Source: an uncultured Prevotellaceae bacterium
GTDB taxonomy: Bacteria; Bacteroidota; Bacteroidia; Bacteroidales; Bacteroidaceae
Direction of reading: 5' to 3'
NCBI GenBank assembly: GCA_900314655.1
Contig: OMWC01000004.1
Span: forward strand, 62,001 to 126,000
DNA: 64,000 nt
The notes beneath the pieces were generated by a model. That model had not been told where the DNA came from and made no database searches. It saw only the letters and a list, made by a program, of their open reading frames with translations. The translations under genes were made by a program, and so were the position numbers. This document shows, in pieces, positions 63,604 to 64,000 of the stretch. Each line of letters starts with the position of its first letter. Position 1 is the first letter of the stretch.

Positions 63604-64000
63604 TTATTTTTTCTTCAGGTCAAGCGTCAGCCGTCCCACCCATACGGCATGCTTGCCGTTCTGGTCGTTGGCAATAGGCTTCCCGTCGAGGTTCTGCACC
63701 CATTCCAGATTCTCCAAATAGGAATGCGAATGACCACCCAAAACGAGGTCGATGTTGCGCGTCTGAGCCATCATCGTCTTGTCGCCATATGGTTCGTCCG
63801 ACCATCCCAGATGGGAAAGGCAGACCACAAGGTCGCACTTCTTTTCTTCCTTCAGTTCACGGGCCACACGGTTAGCCACCTCCACCGGATTCAGGAAGCG
63901 GACACCCGCACAGGAATTCTTCTCTACCAACCCGTCCAATTCAGGAGCCAGGCCAAAAACGCCAATCTTTACACCCTTGCGTTTGATGATGACGTAGGGC
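63604..64000 (-). CDS. 5'-nucleotidase/UshA-type metallophosphoesterase (5' end outside)
   Basis: The frame is open to the right edge, so the gene starts beyond the window; about 131 C-terminal residues are visible. CDLVVCLSHLGWSDEPYG and LVLGGHSHSYL hold conserved His residues of calcineurin-like phosphoesterases of the 5'-nucleotidase group. The end (VWVGRLTLDLKKK) closes the catalytic domain, so no C-terminal nucleotidase domain follows. This resembles the short Bacteroidetes version where the second domain is a separate gene. Confidence 0.85.
   Translation of the reverse strand, partial: PYVIIKRKGVKIGVFGLAPELDGLVEKNSCAGVRFLNPVEVANRVARELKEEKKCDLVVCLSHLGWSDEPYGDKTMMAQTRNIDLVLGGHSHSYLENLEWVQNLDGKPIANDQNGKHAVWVGRLTLDLKKK

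Overview
This is Bacteroidales DNA, most likely from a Prevotella-like organism. The supporting signs are promoters of the TAnnTTTG type with an upstream TTTG, a SusC/SusD pair behind an ECF sigma/FecR switch, a bifunctional RibBA, a TonB-ExbB-ExbD-ExbD set, PorT-like and Omp28-like envelope proteins, and a type VI secretion system (T6SS) of the Bacteroidetes kind. The genus is inference; no rRNA is present.

Positions 1-24327 hold the most interesting part. First comes a T6SS puncturing cassette: an Hcp (TssD) tube protein fused behind a long 11-residue-repeat helix, VgrG (TssI), and a DUF4280 PAAR-like tip protein with a pre-toxin segment. A 468-base spacer with inverted G-rich repeats and three perfect palindromes follows. 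Then one long same-strand gene run encodes what looks like a full ubiquitin-type conjugation pathway: a ubiquitin-like protein ending in a single glycine, an E2 with HPN and a catalytic cysteine, a membrane-anchored JAB/JAMM peptidase, a multi-pass membrane protein with vWA, RING-like and FHA-like domains, and an E1. The same run continues with baseplate genes tssG, tssK, tssE and tssF, a peptidoglycan-binding/DUF5675-like protein, a GH73-LysM hydrolase, a membrane Ser/Thr kinase, a secreted WG-repeat-like protein and a PP2C phosphatase. No TssJ, TssL or TssM is seen, and I recognise none of the usual Bacteroidetes envelope proteins TssN-R. Four unfamiliar envelope proteins (two paralogous periplasmic proteins, the JAB protein and the RING protein) may replace them. 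My reading is a contractile injection system under two kinds of covalent control, ubiquitin-like conjugation and Thr/Ser phosphorylation. TssB, TssC and the ClpV ATPase would be expected just left of the window.

This block ends at a tRNA-CAT gene (24451-24524, minus strand). To its right (24.6-35.2 kb) is ordinary chromosome, visibly more GC-rich: a START-like protein, an LptF/LptG permease, RibBA, an aspartate aminotransferase, and an ExbB-ExbD-ExbD-TonB-PstS-like-TPR operon.

From 35.3 to 40.3 kb is an accessory stretch: two secreted proteins of unknown function, a broken TPR gene, a roughly 617-base nested inverted-repeat element with 22-base tandem repeats inside, and a repeat-rich lipoprotein. 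From 40.4 to 52.9 kb is an ECF sigma/FecR-controlled SusC/SusD locus that carries lipoproteins, a thioredoxin-like protein and an M16 peptidase instead of glycan enzymes, followed by an SGNH hydrolase with a probably leaderless promoter. From 53.8 to 60.2 kb a minus-strand cluster encodes TlpA, a DUF6029-like barrel, two Omp28-like proteins and a small secreted protein, with a beta-barrel relic beyond it. The right end holds a 56-residue ferredoxin, a PorT-like barrel, a His-rich protein with an HMA-like fold, a Cu/Zn efflux permease with an HMA domain, and the end of a 5'-nucleotidase-type phosphoesterase.
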